Virus record (IMG/VR): IMGVR_UViG_3300008111_000005
Span: 40,872 to 104,871 of that record
Source of the DNA: a virus
DNA length: 64,000 bases
Reading direction: 5' to 3' (one strand)
Positions 7,630 to 14,753 of the stretch are shown here, piece by piece. Numbering within the stretch: the stretch's first letter is position 1; each line of letters starts with the position of its first letter. The notes under the pieces were generated by a model. That model had not been told where the DNA came from, ran no database searches, and worked only from the letters and a program-made list of their open reading frames with translations. Both the position numbers and the translations under genes were made by a program.

Positions 7630-9065
7630 TATCTTCCAACCTCATTCAAGTAAGTGTTCTTGGTTTCATCCCAAGTCATCTGAACCATTTTACGATAATA
7701 TAATGTTTCACCATTTAAACGGTTATTATCAAATAGATTCAAATATCTTTTGATTGCTTTATCTCTCCACCATAACATAACACTCTCAACATCATTTGTC
7801 AACTTCTGTGATAATATTAGTTTATCTTCGTTGATTTCTCCACGAAGAAATTCACGAGTATTTTCATAGACAGGTGCGAAGTATACACCACGTTGAAAAC
7901 CATGCTCATAATCACTTGCTTTAATACCTAATATCTTAAACAACAATAACATCGTCTGTTGCTTTGGTCCCGTTGGTGGGAATTTGTGTCGTGATTTTTT
8001 ATCGTATACTTCACCAGATGTATGAACAGAATAATTGTCTGCTTCTAATTTAGCAATCAATTCTTCTTTGGTGGTTGCAGTGATACGGATAAACTCGTCC
8101 GCACATACCCATTCTTCACCTTCTTGTGTAATATCTGCGACATACGGAATTGTTGCTTTATCAAATCCTTCCGAATGATTAACTTTTAGATAGTTTGCCC
8201 ACTCTTGGAAAATATCATCGTCTGGTTTCAATGCAATCTTACCGGCGGTAACTCCTAATTCTTTCCAGAATGGAATTCGTTGGTACATACTGTGTGAACC
8301 ATACAACGATGTGGTGGTTAATCCCACAAGGATGTTTCCAAATTTAGAATTCCAGTAATCACGGACAGACTTCGTTGCCAACAACGATGCAACCAATTTA
8401 CCACCAAGGAAATTATACCCAAACGGTTGTGTTGGTACGATGGTGGTTCCGATTGATGTTGAGTTGAGTAATCCATCTTCAAATTTATTCTCCTTAGTCC
8501 ATCCAATCCATTTATCACGAACACCAACAGAGGCAACATCAGAACCCAATGCACAAACGCCAAGGTACTTACCAGAGTTCTTGTCACGAATAAGAATACG
8601 AACAAGACGACCTGGATTTGCCGTAAACTCAAACGTAGAACACATAACACGAAGATATTTCCAATCACTAAATAACGAAGTATTATCGGGTTCAACAATA
8701 ACAACTTCTGGATCTAATTTATTGATTTCTTCAACAGTTAAATCTTTGTTGAGAATATCTGTTGGCCGCCATATTTTGGCTTCAACAATTTGTGCAAGCT
8801 GAATATCTTTTGTATTATTAAAATCCGTTGTTAGTTCTTTCCACTTCTTATACAACGTATTTTCTTGCACCGATTGATTTTTCAACATACCCATATGTTG
8901 AACAAACTTATTTTTTTCTACATCAAAATCAAACGATGTACCTTCACCACTGAAAAAATCAGTGGCACTGGTGTTCAAGACAACACCACCCTTCGGCGGT
9001 TTCTTCGCAGAAGGGGGTGTATACTGTGCTTGCTTTGGAGTATCGTTGAACTCAAAGAATGACAT
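7629..9065 (-). CDS. DUF4338-like protein between gp44 and gp45
   Basis: 478 residues. The middle third resembles DUF4338, the domain found in DruA of the Druantia defence system: DWKYLRVM, KYLGVCALGSDVASVGVRDK then WIGWT, LLNSTSIGTTIVPTQPFGYN, GGKLVASLL, and a terminal YQRIPFWKELGVTAGK (family pattern RD-x-WIGW, RFLILP, ETF...AANW..G-T-G). The N-terminus has low-complexity Pro/Lys and FDFDVEKNKF; the C-terminus (PPTGPKQQTMLLLFKILG onward) matches nothing I know. Activity of DUF4338 is not established. It is coupled by TAATG to both gp44 and gp45, so it is expressed with the clamp apparatus. The identification is by eye and moderately sure. Confidence 0.6.
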   Translation of the reverse strand: MSFFEFNDTPKQAQYTPPSAKKPPKGGVVLNTSATDFFSGEGTSFDFDVEKNKFVQHMGMLKNQSVQENTLYKKWKELTTDFNNTKDIQLAQIVEAKIWRPTDILNKDLTVEEINKLDPEVVIVEPDNTSLFSDWKYLRVMCSTFEFTANPGRLVRILIRDKNSGKYLGVCALGSDVASVGVRDKWIGWTKENKFEDGLLNSTSIGTTIVPTQPFGYNFLGGKLVASLLATKSVRDYWNSKFGNILVGLTTTSLYGSHSMYQRIPFWKELGVTAGKIALKPDDDIFQEWANYLKVNHSEGFDKATIPYVADITQEGEEWVCADEFIRITATTKEELIAKLEADNYSVHTSGEVYDKKSRHKFPPTGPKQQTMLLLFKILGIKASDYEHGFQRGVYFAPVYENTREFLRGEINEDKLILSQKLTNDVESVMLWWRDKAIKRYLNLFDNNRLNGETLYYRKMVQMTWDETKNTYLNEVGR

Positions 9066-9784
9066 TAGGAAGCTGTCTGAATCTGAACGAGGTAGTAGTC
9101 GGTGTTGTAATCAGTGACACCAAACTTGACATATGCCAATCCCTTACTACTAACCTTCAAGACACCACTAGCTGCTTCCTTATTGGCAGCGATGATTTCC
9201 TTGAAGTATCGTGCAGAGAAATTGATGGGAGTAATCTTTGCATTCTTTGTAGTTTCTACATCAAGAGTGATACGATTGGTATTCATATCAGAATATCCAA
9301 GAACAATCTGTGCAGAATCACCATCACTAAGGACGGTAAAAGTTTCTACATCGGACAATGCACCACGAGCCTTCAAGAAGGTATTCATCACCTTCTGGTC
9401 CAGCTTGATTTCAATATCAAATGCGGGGAGTTGCTTCAAATCAGGCGCAGCGGGGATAACTGCGGAATCCGCCAATACGTAATCAACCTTTGCGTTACTA
9501 TCGGTGAGGTGGATAGCAGAAACTCTATCACCGACCTTCTTAGTGGTAATCGTAACAGCTTCACCAAGAACTGATAGCATTGATGACAACTGCTTAGTAT
9601 CAAAGATACCATAGTCACCTTCGTCCAGCTTGGCGTCCTTAACCGTGACGATACCAAGTACATTCTTGTCGTCGGAAATACACTTTACGGTGATATCATT
9701 ACCGTCCGACTTCCACAACACACTTTCACAAGAACCACCAAGAGAATACTTACTAATGAACTTTTCTAACTTTGTCTTTTCCAT
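9065..9784 (-). CDS. 45: DNA polymerase sliding clamp gp45
   Basis: 239 residues, close to T4 gp45 (228). MEKTKLEKFISKYSLGGSC, then alternating beta strands with DYGIFDTKQLSSMLSVLG and, near the C-terminus, SSKGLAYVKFGVTDYNTDYY, are the marks of gp45 clamps; the trimeric ring tethers gp43 and links replication to late transcription. The ATG at 9784 (GAGGTTAA upstream) is chosen over the longer frame, which would run into the neighbouring gene. Gene order gp45-DUF4338-gp44 with gp62 nearby supports the call. Confidence 0.88.
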   Translation of the reverse strand: MEKTKLEKFISKYSLGGSCESVLWKSDGNDITVKCISDDKNVLGIVTVKDAKLDEGDYGIFDTKQLSSMLSVLGEAVTITTKKVGDRVSAIHLTDSNAKVDYVLADSAVIPAAPDLKQLPAFDIEIKLDQKVMNTFLKARGALSDVETFTVLSDGDSAQIVLGYSDMNTNRITLDVETTKNAKITPINFSARYFKEIIAANKEAASGVLKVSSKGLAYVKFGVTDYNTDYYLVQIQTAS

Positions 9785-9803
9785 AACCGTTAACCTCTGT
9801 TGT

Positions 9804-10472
9804 TTAATTAAAACCAAACCAATCACCGTAATGTGATGGGCGTACCGTACCAAAATCTGCACTTATACTTGCTGACAATCGTTTACTTCTTGGAATACAC
9901 TTATGATACCTTCTGTATGGAATATACAACACATCCCCAGGATGTAAAGTGTACACCAAATCTTTTTTTAATAAATCATCATTTAAACAAATAACTTCAT
10001 TTGGATTTCCGTTCCAAGTTTCTGCGTATACTGTCCAATCGGAAATTCCATCTAATTGTAATATTAACACATATTGGGAATCTGCGTGTGCGTGGAATGA
10101 CTTGGAAGTATTTTTCAATCCACCGTAAATATTTGTACTGACATATCTATTTTGTATCTGTGAAAATATATTTGATGCGTAGAATAGTCCTTTGGTATAC
10201 CGTTCCATTGCATTTAATATAAATGATTTACCATCATAAATTTCAGAAGCTATAGTTTTAGTAGGTGTACTACTTGTTTCTGTACTTCTGTATGTTTCTA
10301 TTTTTGATTTATTATCACCAATAATAACAATATCGGAATTGTGGTAATTATCATTTATATAACTTTCTACATTACTCCACGTAAATATAGATTTGGGTGT
10401 ACAAGAATTGGTAAGAACAAATGTACGTTCTTTATCTTCAATAATTTTTTCAAAAACTACATCGTTTACCAT
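9804..10472 (-). CDS. Cupin/JmjC-like Fe(II) oxygenase
   Basis: 222 residues. The second half is a JmjC/Cupin_4-type barrel: SFHAHADSQYVLILQLDG carries the HxD metal pair, WTVYAETW a central strand, TLHPGDVLYIPYRRYHKC the GDxLYxP turn and distal His, and RLSASISAD the closing strand. Family members are 2-oxoglutarate-dependent protein hydroxylases (ribosomal oxygenase type) or related enzymes; the substrate here is unknown. The N-terminal ~100 residues look like a separate domain. It is the last gene of a small unit (overlapping 10466-10828 by 7 bases) that also contains the HExxH protein. Confidence 0.65.
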   Translation of the reverse strand: MVNDVVFEKIIEDKERTFVLTNSCTPKSIFTWSNVESYINDNYHNSDIVIIGDNKSKIETYRSTETSSTPTKTIASEIYDGKSFILNAMERYTKGLFYASNIFSQIQNRYVSTNIYGGLKNTSKSFHAHADSQYVLILQLDGISDWTVYAETWNGNPNEVICLNDDLLKKDLVYTLHPGDVLYIPYRRYHKCIPRSKRLSASISADFGTVRPSHYGDWFGFN

Positions 10473-10828
10473 CTATCCCACTCCCGCATCCACAATCTGT
10501 CAAGTTTACCATAACTAAATCGTGCGAAGTAATCGTATTTTTTCCCGTCTATCGGAATACCATTGTAAAATCTAATATCACCGTGCAAATCTGTCAAGTA
10601 GTCCCTGCGATAAGTACCTTCTACTTTTTTTAAATATCCTTTTACAATAGGTCGTGTTTCATCGTCTACCCATTCATAATCCCACTTCTCACAATATATC
10701 TGACCCTTTGCAGTAATAACATATTGTTCCATAACATTATCAAATGATTTTGTTTGGAATTCTTCGTTAGTAATAAAGGAATATCCCGGTAATTGTATTT
10801 CACATTTTATATAATCAAACATTCCCAT
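10466..10828 (-). CDS. Conserved phage protein (MGMFDYI family)
   Basis: 120 residues starting MGMFDYIKCEIQLPG, followed by FQTKSFDNVMEQYVIT. This MGMFD-x-I-x-C entry and FQTK motif occur in many phage hypothetical proteins. Aromatic-rich C-terminal half (RLWMREWDRW). No enzymatic motif; function unknown. The gene ends inside the start of the cupin gene and is separated by 3 bases from its upstream neighbour. Confidence 0.75.
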   Translation of the reverse strand: MGMFDYIKCEIQLPGYSFITNEEFQTKSFDNVMEQYVITAKGQIYCEKWDYEWVDDETRPIVKGYLKKVEGTYRRDYLTDLHGDIRFYNGIPIDGKKYDYFARFSYGKLDRLWMREWDRW

Positions 10829-10831
10829 ACT

Positions 10832-11437
10832 TTACTCCTTTACAAAAGCAGTTTCTTCTGGATTAATTCCTATACTTTCTACATAATATATTTTGTGATT
10901 CACTTTTAATTTTATTGGTAATTTCCAATTAGTGAAGCTATCTTCCCACCATCGTACCCGATTGTTTGGCATGGCTGCGAGATACCCCTCTTCCGACACC
11001 AACATATTAAAACTTTTATCTTGTTGTGGTGCGTTGGAATAACCATCATCATAAAATTCGATTGCCCATCCCAATCCACGGCCGGAAAATTTGTTACCGT
11101 GCGAATCCACCCACTCAGCACTTAATCCTTTGGAAAACTTCATATCTATAATACCAAATTCTGCACCGAAGCATCCCCACACTTGATGAGTATGTAAATT
11201 TTTTGCAGGAGGTATTTGTTTGGTGGTATCTTGTCCAATAACAAGTCCGTGAATGGGTACACCACGATATTGTGCACCATTTTCCAATAACACAGAAAAT
11301 GTCAACGCTTGGGTGGGTCTAACTGAGACTGCATGAATAATACAATTATCTAGTCCAGTGTCCGTTCCATTGGTAATAAATTCACGACGAACTTTACCAT
11401 ATAAGTGATACGGAAGAGATGCGGTCAACGAATACAT
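10832..11437 (-). CDS. Hypothetical protein, 201 aa
   Basis: A soluble beta-rich protein, no signal peptide. Segments such as NLHTHQVWGCFGAEFGIIDM and GRGLGWAIEFYDDGYSNAP are distinctive but I recognise no family. Coupled by TAATG to the HExxH protein upstream, and three bases from the MGMFD protein downstream, so it belongs to the same co-translated block as the two putative oxygenases. Confidence 0.55.
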   Translation of the reverse strand: MYSLTASLPYHLYGKVRREFITNGTDTGLDNCIIHAVSVRPTQALTFSVLLENGAQYRGVPIHGLVIGQDTTKQIPPAKNLHTHQVWGCFGAEFGIIDMKFSKGLSAEWVDSHGNKFSGRGLGWAIEFYDDGYSNAPQQDKSFNMLVSEEGYLAAMPNNRVRWWEDSFTNWKLPIKLKVNHKIYYVESIGINPEETAFVKE

Positions 11438-12291
11438 TACATTAATTTGGATAATGTTTTAAGTGTGTCTTTATATTCTTCTTGATAATCACGAGTCCAT
11501 CGGTACAATCCAAGAAGTAATTGTGCTCCCTTTTCCGTGGTATGTGCCTTTAACATCAAAGCCTCCAAGGATTCGTTCAATCTGTCTCCCCACTTCTTCG
11601 CGTAACCCAACCAATGGTAATGTGCTTTAAAATCGTGTTGTACGAAACGTAGAGATACTTCAGCTTCACCTAAGAATGAGGCATATGCATGAAGTGACGC
11701 ACTAATGGGACGGCCTGATGCTTTGTGTCCAACAGCAGCTTGTGCTGTGTCATCATAACTATTCACAATAGAGTGATGTAGTTCTTCAACTGGATTTAAG
11801 ACAAATTCATTATTGTGATGTAACATATCGAATACTTCTGGTGTACATCCCTTTCCAAATCCTAGTGCTGTAAATTTCCAATGAATCATTTCGTGATACA
11901 TGTTTCGAACCGTAACCACTGCATCACCAGGAAGAGGAGCCATAACAATCCAAGAATTTGGATATTCAACTGCCGCCAACTGACATGAGAATTCGTTCCT
12001 ATCGGCTGCAAGTTCGATTGGAGTGAATACATCCACTAAATTTGTTATGGTATTCCATATAGTAGGTACTGCTCGTGGAGCAATTTGTGCCAATGTATTT
12101 AAGTGAGAATCGTTATTGGCAAATGAGGTGGGTAATGTAGATGGATTAAAAGAATGAACATACATACCAGAAACTTTCTTATATGGAAATTCTTTTTTAA
12201 CAAATCCCTTTTGCAACTTAATTTGTTTAAACACCTCTACATCATAACCATCGGGTTGTGCTTGGATAACCCTACTATAATCTATTGTCAT
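11437..12291 (-). CDS. HExxH protein resembling aKG-HExxH peptide beta-hydroxylases
   Basis: 284 residues from the ATG at 12291 (GAGG four bases upstream, ATGA-coupled to 12288-12662). VRNMYHEMIHWKFTALGF gives a canonical HExxH metal site at about residue 135; downstream come PVEELHHSIVNSYDD and GRPISASLHAYASFLGEAEV. HExxH followed by RP-x(5)-LH-x-x-x-x-F is the layout of the HEXXH-motif family associated with RiPP clusters, some of which are 2-oxoglutarate-dependent beta-hydroxylases of Asp, His or other residues. The alternative is a zinc metallopeptidase. Relevance: the phage encodes several virion proteins made of H-T-D/N repeats, plausible substrates; that link is inference. Confidence 0.55.
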   Translation of the reverse strand: MTIDYSRVIQAQPDGYDVEVFKQIKLQKGFVKKEFPYKKVSGMYVHSFNPSTLPTSFANNDSHLNTLAQIAPRAVPTIWNTITNLVDVFTPIELAADRNEFSCQLAAVEYPNSWIVMAPLPGDAVVTVRNMYHEMIHWKFTALGFGKGCTPEVFDMLHHNNEFVLNPVEELHHSIVNSYDDTAQAAVGHKASGRPISASLHAYASFLGEAEVSLRFVQHDFKAHYHWLGYAKKWGDRLNESLEALMLKAHTTEKGAQLLLGLYRWTRDYQEEYKDTLKTLSKLM

Positions 12292-12662
12292 AAAACCTCT
12301 TCCCATGCATACTGGGCGTTTAATTTAAAGGTACCGACATATCCACCCCAGAACGCTTGAGCAGGATTTACCAGTGATATAAAAGCAGATCCATTTTGCT
12401 TCTTATATAGATAGTAAGTATCCCCAATATTCGGCTTAAAACTTATTGAACTTTCATACAACATTTTATTGATAGAATATTCTCGTACCAACTTTTCATA
12501 ATCCCGTACAACAACATCATACCGTTCTTTAAAATAATGTTTAAACGTGGGAGACACTTCTGCTTTCCAAGTATCAACATCAACTGGATGAATTGTTGCT
12601 GGTGCGTTAGGTGTGATTCCATACGTTAATGCGTTTGGATTTTTATTTTCATCATCGTTCAT
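12288..12662 (-). CDS. DUF2452-like conserved protein
   Basis: 124 residues: LTYGITPNAPATIHPVDV, then WK, HYF, repeated Tyr/Leu-rich helix RDYEKLVREYSINKMLYES, and IGDTYYLYKKQNGSAFISLV ending in GTFKLNAQYAWEE. The order (P.DV..WK, Y..L...Y..N, G..Y.LY......LSL..P) matches a phage/bacterial DUF2452-type family as I remember it. No catalytic residues are evident. It is the gene immediately before the HExxH protein and coupled to it by ATGA. Confidence 0.65.
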   Translation of the reverse strand: MNDDENKNPNALTYGITPNAPATIHPVDVDTWKAEVSPTFKHYFKERYDVVVRDYEKLVREYSINKMLYESSISFKPNIGDTYYLYKKQNGSAFISLVNPAQAFWGGYVGTFKLNAQYAWEEVL

Positions 12663-13243
12663 AATGCGTAGGTATAGATGTGTTTTGGTTTGGTTTTTAT
12701 TACCTGTACGCCTGGGTCACCACGTTTGTATCTGTTATTGATTTCCACCCCGTATGGTCTATCCACCATAGTAAGTGTGCGAACGTGGAACGATTTTCCG
12801 TCTACCATCAATGTAGTTCCTGGCGCAGTCATACCTTCGTATTTAAAGTTTGCTGCTTTATAAATAATACCTTTGTGTCCTTGCTGTTCGTCTGCATAGC
12901 TGACTACGAATTTCCACTCACTATTTTTTCGTAACCATTTTAATGTCCTACCTACAAAAAAACTTTCAGCGTTCTTTGGCGTGTCATCAATTAAACATAA
13001 TCTACGAAGTTCTAAACATTTGTCAGGATTGGTGGGATAATATTTCTGTGCCGCAGAAGCACCTGCTGGACGGGTATAAACGCAAACACCCACCAATTCT
13101 GGCAGGAATGTTCCTTCGCGAAATAATCCAAATGTTTCTTTTTCTTGTATATTCACATAATCCGAATAATGCCAACGACGAAGAAAATTTCTAACTGTTT
13201 CCGAAAAACTGATATGCTCTACAAAATAGTTTTCTAATGCCAT
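12659..13243 (-). CDS. Second Mom-like protein (GNAT-fold family)
   Basis: 194 residues from the ATG at 13243 (GAGGTGATT just upstream). Same landmarks as the larger Mom-like gene: FLRRWHYSDYV, ELVGVCVYTRPAG, LELRRLCLIDDTPKN, and FVVSYADEQQGHKGIIYKAA followed by NFKYEG. In Mu Mom relatives this region forms the acyl-donor and base-binding sites. It lacks the C-terminal extension of the first copy and is clearly divergent, so this is not a recent duplication. It follows the tRNA-like gene and is coupled (ATGA) to the DUF2452-like gene. Confidence 0.65.
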   Translation of the reverse strand: MALENYFVEHISFSETVRNFLRRWHYSDYVNIQEKETFGLFREGTFLPELVGVCVYTRPAGASAAQKYYPTNPDKCLELRRLCLIDDTPKNAESFFVGRTLKWLRKNSEWKFVVSYADEQQGHKGIIYKAANFKYEGMTAPGTTLMVDGKSFHVRTLTMVDRPYGVEINNRYKRGDPGVQVIKTKPKHIYTYAL

Positions 13244-13257
13244 AATCACCTCATAGT

Positions 13258-13373
13258 GGCGGTGGGGGATTCGAACCCCACATAGGTTTCCCTAAGTCCT
13301 TGGCTAGCGTAGTAAAAGATATAACGAGTAGCGAGCCCAATTTACTACCGTCGTCCCGACCGACTGCACCGCC
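13258..13373 (-). tRNA. tRNA-like gene with an oversized middle; isotype not assigned
   Basis: In the gene sense, GGCGGTG at the 5' end pairs with CACCGCC at the 3' end (7 bp). A D-arm GTCG-loop-CGAC follows, and near the 3' end GGGG-TTCGAAT-CCCC is a canonical T-arm. The length is 116 bases instead of 73-95. Between the arms lie GTAGTAAA and TTTACTAC (8-bp pairing around 24 bases) and a TAGG-GAAA-CCTA hairpin. No standard 7-base anticodon loop can be drawn without removing bases, and the T-stem/acceptor junction has a mismatch if the T-loop is numbered normally. An intron-bearing tRNA or a tRNA mimic are both possible. Confidence 0.5.
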
Positions 13374-13379
13374 TGTATT

Positions 13380-14480
13380 TTAAAAGTCTCCCAATTCTCT
13401 AATACCGACTCCCACTGGGAAGATGGGTATACCATCTCTGGATAATTCTTGATACCTCACAGTCACATATAAACCAATCAGTTTAGAGCGGTTCTTGTAA
13501 AGTTCTCTACGATTTTCTTGTGATCCTTCCGGACGGCAATTAAAATGCTGTCCATCATCGGTTTCGAGAATAAATATGGCGAGATTCTTATCGCTTCCAT
13601 CACCGTCAATAATATCAACAATACGATATTCAGCATCAATAAAATCCTTTAATTTAAGTAGTGAATATGACCGTTTTCCAATTTCATACTGCATATCTGG
13701 ATTTCGAATCATCGTTCCTTCAAACCCATCACGAGTGAATGACTTATGCCAGACCAACACATCCGCCTCATTGAAAGCTTCCCACGTAGGAACACGAACA
13801 ACGTTGGGGGGAGCATCGTGGAGAATATCATGAATAATCTGCTGACGTTTCGCATAAGGAAGTTCACTATCCACAATATCATATACGTGATATAAAAGAT
13901 TTGGTGACAATTCTGGACGATATTTCTTGATTGCCGTCATACTCTCCTGCAACAGTACGTTGTTCGGCAACATCAGCTCACCATCAAGAATAAACCCGCC
14001 TGCATCAAACTTCAAGTGCTGAATCACTTCGGGAATGACTTCCTTGTTTCCCCGACTCCAACCGTTCTCACCATCGAACAGCATTCGCATCCCGTTCAAC
14101 TTGGGCTGAACGTAAACAGGAAACTCCACCTTTCCCTTGTGGTCGGAGAACTTATGGGCGAGCATCGGCATTGGACGAACATCTTTCCGTTCACCCTTTG
14201 CACGGAATCCCTTGTCACGTTGCTTCTTGATAACGGCATCATACTCAAAGTCTGCCTGCTCTTGGGAATTTCGTTCATTTGCACGACCAACGTTCGTGGG
14301 AGCAGCAAAGTATGGTTCGGAGGTCTGACGTTTCGTTTCACGACCAGTCTTACTAATCTGGTACCATTCAGTCTGCGTGTAATAGTCTGCACCGTCCTTG
14401 ACGATGTGTAAACGCCAGAACTTTTCACCACCATTCTTGTTTTCGGAAATTAACCATTCACTTGACTTGACGATTTTCAT
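13380..14480 (-). CDS. ATP-dependent DNA ligase
   Basis: 366 residues from ATG 14480; the frame also has an ATG at 14555. Catalytic motif I is KLNG in YVQPKLNGMRMLFDG (KxDG-type lysine, Asn instead of Asp), motif III FILDGELML, motif IV DGFEGTMIRN, motif V SLLKLKDF; then an OB-fold domain. The N-terminal 90 residues (WRLHIVKDGADYYTQTEWYQ) resemble a WGR-like DNA-binding domain. It seals nicks in replication and recombination. I prefer 14480 because MKIVKSSEWLISEN starts the first folded segment and has AGGG upstream; the 14555 start is the alternative, adjoining the small membrane protein. Confidence 0.9.
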   Translation of the reverse strand: MKIVKSSEWLISENKNGGEKFWRLHIVKDGADYYTQTEWYQISKTGRETKRQTSEPYFAAPTNVGRANERNSQEQADFEYDAVIKKQRDKGFRAKGERKDVRPMPMLAHKFSDHKGKVEFPVYVQPKLNGMRMLFDGENGWSRGNKEVIPEVIQHLKFDAGGFILDGELMLPNNVLLQESMTAIKKYRPELSPNLLYHVYDIVDSELPYAKRQQIIHDILHDAPPNVVRVPTWEAFNEADVLVWHKSFTRDGFEGTMIRNPDMQYEIGKRSYSLLKLKDFIDAEYRIVDIIDGDGSDKNLAIFILETDDGQHFNCRPEGSQENRRELYKNRSKLIGLYVTVRYQELSRDGIPIFPVGVGIRELGDF

Positions 14481-14556
14481 TTGATAACCCTGTCGAGGAT
14501 GAACATAATGATTAAAGAAATCAGAAACAACTTTGCACCGAATAACCAGTCCCATG

Positions 14557-14679
14557 TCATGAAATATCCCTCTCCGAATCCATCTTCATAATAGCATAAC
14601 TGATATGGGCATATATTGCACTAATCAACACGAAGATTGCGAACAATCCCACAATGATAACACTGGTTTTGAATAGCAT
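14557..14679 (-). CDS. Small membrane protein, 40 aa
   Basis: An ATG at 14679 with GGAG seven bases upstream opens a 40-codon frame: MLFKTSVIIVGLFAIFVL continues into ISAIYAHIS and ends in a charged MKMDSERDIS. It is one hydrophobic helix of about 22 residues followed by a short polar tail, with the Lys before the helix suggesting N-in. It is the first gene after the promoter at 14710-14738 and ends just before the longer ligase start. A role in lysis or membrane association is possible but not shown. Confidence 0.6.
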   Translation of the reverse strand: MLFKTSVIIVGLFAIFVLISAIYAHISYAIMKMDSERDIS

Positions 14680-14709
14680 GTTAATCTCCAAGGAATAGGG
14701 GATGTATGA

Positions 14710-14738
14710 AATATATCACACATCCCACAAAATGTCAA
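14710..14738 (-). promoter_or_regulatory. Sigma70-type promoter
   Basis: Gene sense: TTGACA (14733-14738), 17-base spacer, TATATT (14710-14715), about 30 bases before the start at 14679. A perfect -35 with a near-perfect -10. It would drive the small membrane protein, ligase, Mom-like and downstream genes. The spacer contains TGTGGG, also found in the spacer at 50588-50616. Confidence 0.75.
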
Positions 14739-14753
14739 GTCCTTTATTAAATA

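Noticed and set aside
13258-13373. tmRNA
   Set aside because: Far too short, lacks a tag reading frame ending in AA, and has a D-arm typical of tRNA rather than the tmRNA GGATTCGAC element.
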